Origin: Tannockella sp964369175
GTDB taxonomy: Bacteria > Bacillota_I > Bacilli_A > Erysipelotrichales > Coprobacillaceae
Direction of reading: 5' to 3'
Assembly (NCBI GenBank): GCA_964369175.1
Contig: CAYJEM010000055.1
Coordinates: 1-13,885, forward strand
DNA length: 13,885 nucleotides
In this document: positions 13,399 to 13,885 of the stretch, piece by piece
Numbering within the stretch: the first letter of the stretch is position 1
Layout: each line of letters begins with the position of its first letter
The notes under the pieces: model-generated
What the model saw: only the letters and a program-made list of their open reading frames with translations
What the model was told of the DNA's origin: nothing
The model's database searches: none
Program-made: the position numbers and the translations under genes

Positions 13399-13845
13399 AT
13401 GAAAGTTATAATACAAAGAGTTAGTCATGGAGAAGTACTAATTGAAAAGAAAATAAAACGCTCGATTAATAAAGGTTTTGTTGTATTGGTTGGATTTGGA
13501 CATGATGATAAGTTAGAGATAGTAAACAAAGTTGTTGATAAATTAATCGGACTACGTATATTTGAAGATGAGAATCAAAAAATGAATCTGTCATTACGTG
13601 ATGTTGATGGAGAAATCTTATCAATATCACAATTTACATTATATGCAAATTGTAAAAAGGGAAGAAGACCTAGTTTTATTGATGCAGGTAAACCAGATGT
13701 TTCAAAAGAACTATATGATTATTTTAATAAAATAATCATTGAAGCAGGTATTCATTTAGAACAGGGTGAGTTTGGAGCCAATATGGAAGTTTCTTTATGT
13801 AATGATGGTCCCGTGACTATTATTTTAGATAGTAATGAGCTATAA
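13399..13845 (+). CDS. dtd: D-aminoacyl-tRNA deacylase
   Basis: A 148-residue homodimeric proofreading enzyme that removes D-amino acids from mischarged tRNA in the cytosol. It begins MKVIIQRVSHGEVLIE, the normal DTD N-terminus, and carries the two signature motifs: SQFTLYANCKKGRRPSF (77-93; SQFT is the catalytic element) and the cross-subunit GPVT (137-140) in NDGPVTIILDS. Asn-Cys replaces the more common Asp-Thr after LYA, a conservative change outside the catalytic core. Length is standard and no truncation is seen. AGGAG at 13389-13393 precedes the ATG by five bases. The gene appears to be a single-gene unit between the shared promoter region and a terminator at the window edge; in many Bacillota it follows relA, which is not the case here. 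Confidence 0.97.
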   Translation: MKVIIQRVSHGEVLIEKKIKRSINKGFVVLVGFGHDDKLEIVNKVVDKLIGLRIFEDENQKMNLSLRDVDGEILSISQFTLYANCKKGRRPSFIDAGKPDVSKELYDYFNKIIIEAGIHLEQGEFGANMEVSLCNDGPVTIILDSNEL

Positions 13846-13864
13846 AATAATATATTTTATAATC

Positions 13865-13885
13865 AAAAGTGCATATGCACTTTTT
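13865..13885 (+). terminator. Intrinsic terminator after dtd, cut by the window edge
   Basis: AAAAGTGCAT (13865-13874) and ATGCACTTTT (13875-13884) form a perfect 20-base palindrome ending in a T run that continues to the last base. The A-rich left flank makes it a possible bidirectional terminator. Confidence 0.8.

Overview
The window is AT-rich (by eye roughly 30% G+C), densely coding bacterial DNA with strong AGGAGG-type ribosome binding sites, standard stop codons (TAA, TAG and one TGA), U-tract terminators, and genes typical of low-GC Bacillota. The mix of a vitamin B6 kinase with an ECF S-component, a TatD-associated type radical SAM protein, DUF349 repeats, an AIM24 protein, RarA and Dtd would suit a gut Erysipelotrichia- or Clostridia-like organism. 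That placement is inference. No integrase, transposase, tRNA, rRNA or CRISPR array was seen, and no gene-free stretch exceeds about 240 bases.

Layout. (1) 59-2100: a two-gene ABC exporter, permease then ATPase, overlapping by one base. The permease resembles BceB/FtsX-type permeases but lacks the large extracellular domain. (2) 2181-5491: a two-gene cassette of a 972-residue PLD-nuclease/SF2-helicase/DUF3427 protein followed five bases later by a MutT-like NUDIX hydrolase. This is the strongest candidate in the window for a DNA-defence or DNA-repair system. (3) 5696-6916: an acidic coiled-coil protein with DUF349 repeats, transcribed alone between a promoter and a terminator. (4) 7045-8967: a pyridoxamine kinase, ECF S-component and small radical SAM operon with overlapping genes, preceded by a promoter flanked by inverted GTACAG arms. 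The context points to vitamin B6 salvage. (5) 9015-9686 (minus): an AIM24/TIGR00266 family protein. (6) 9870-10301: a small cysteine-rich protein with a carboxypeptidase-regulatory-like fold. (7) 10348-10497: an apparent free-standing small RNA with its own extended -10 promoter, a long helix, an internal hairpin, a possible pseudoknot and a strong terminator. (8) 10540-12029: a diacylglycerol/lipid kinase and an unrecognised 169-residue protein. (9) 12044-13845: rarA (minus) and dtd (plus), divergent from a 77-base region in which two TATACT -10 elements face each other as an inverted repeat.

The convergent pairs (radical SAM/AIM24 and unknown/rarA) are closed by palindromic bidirectional terminators, and the second one contains the rarA stop codon in its stem. 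The items I rate most worth follow-up are the helicase-NUDIX pair, the unclassified RNA at 10360-10497, the reduced Bce-like transporter, and the B6 operon with its radical SAM member of unknown substrate.
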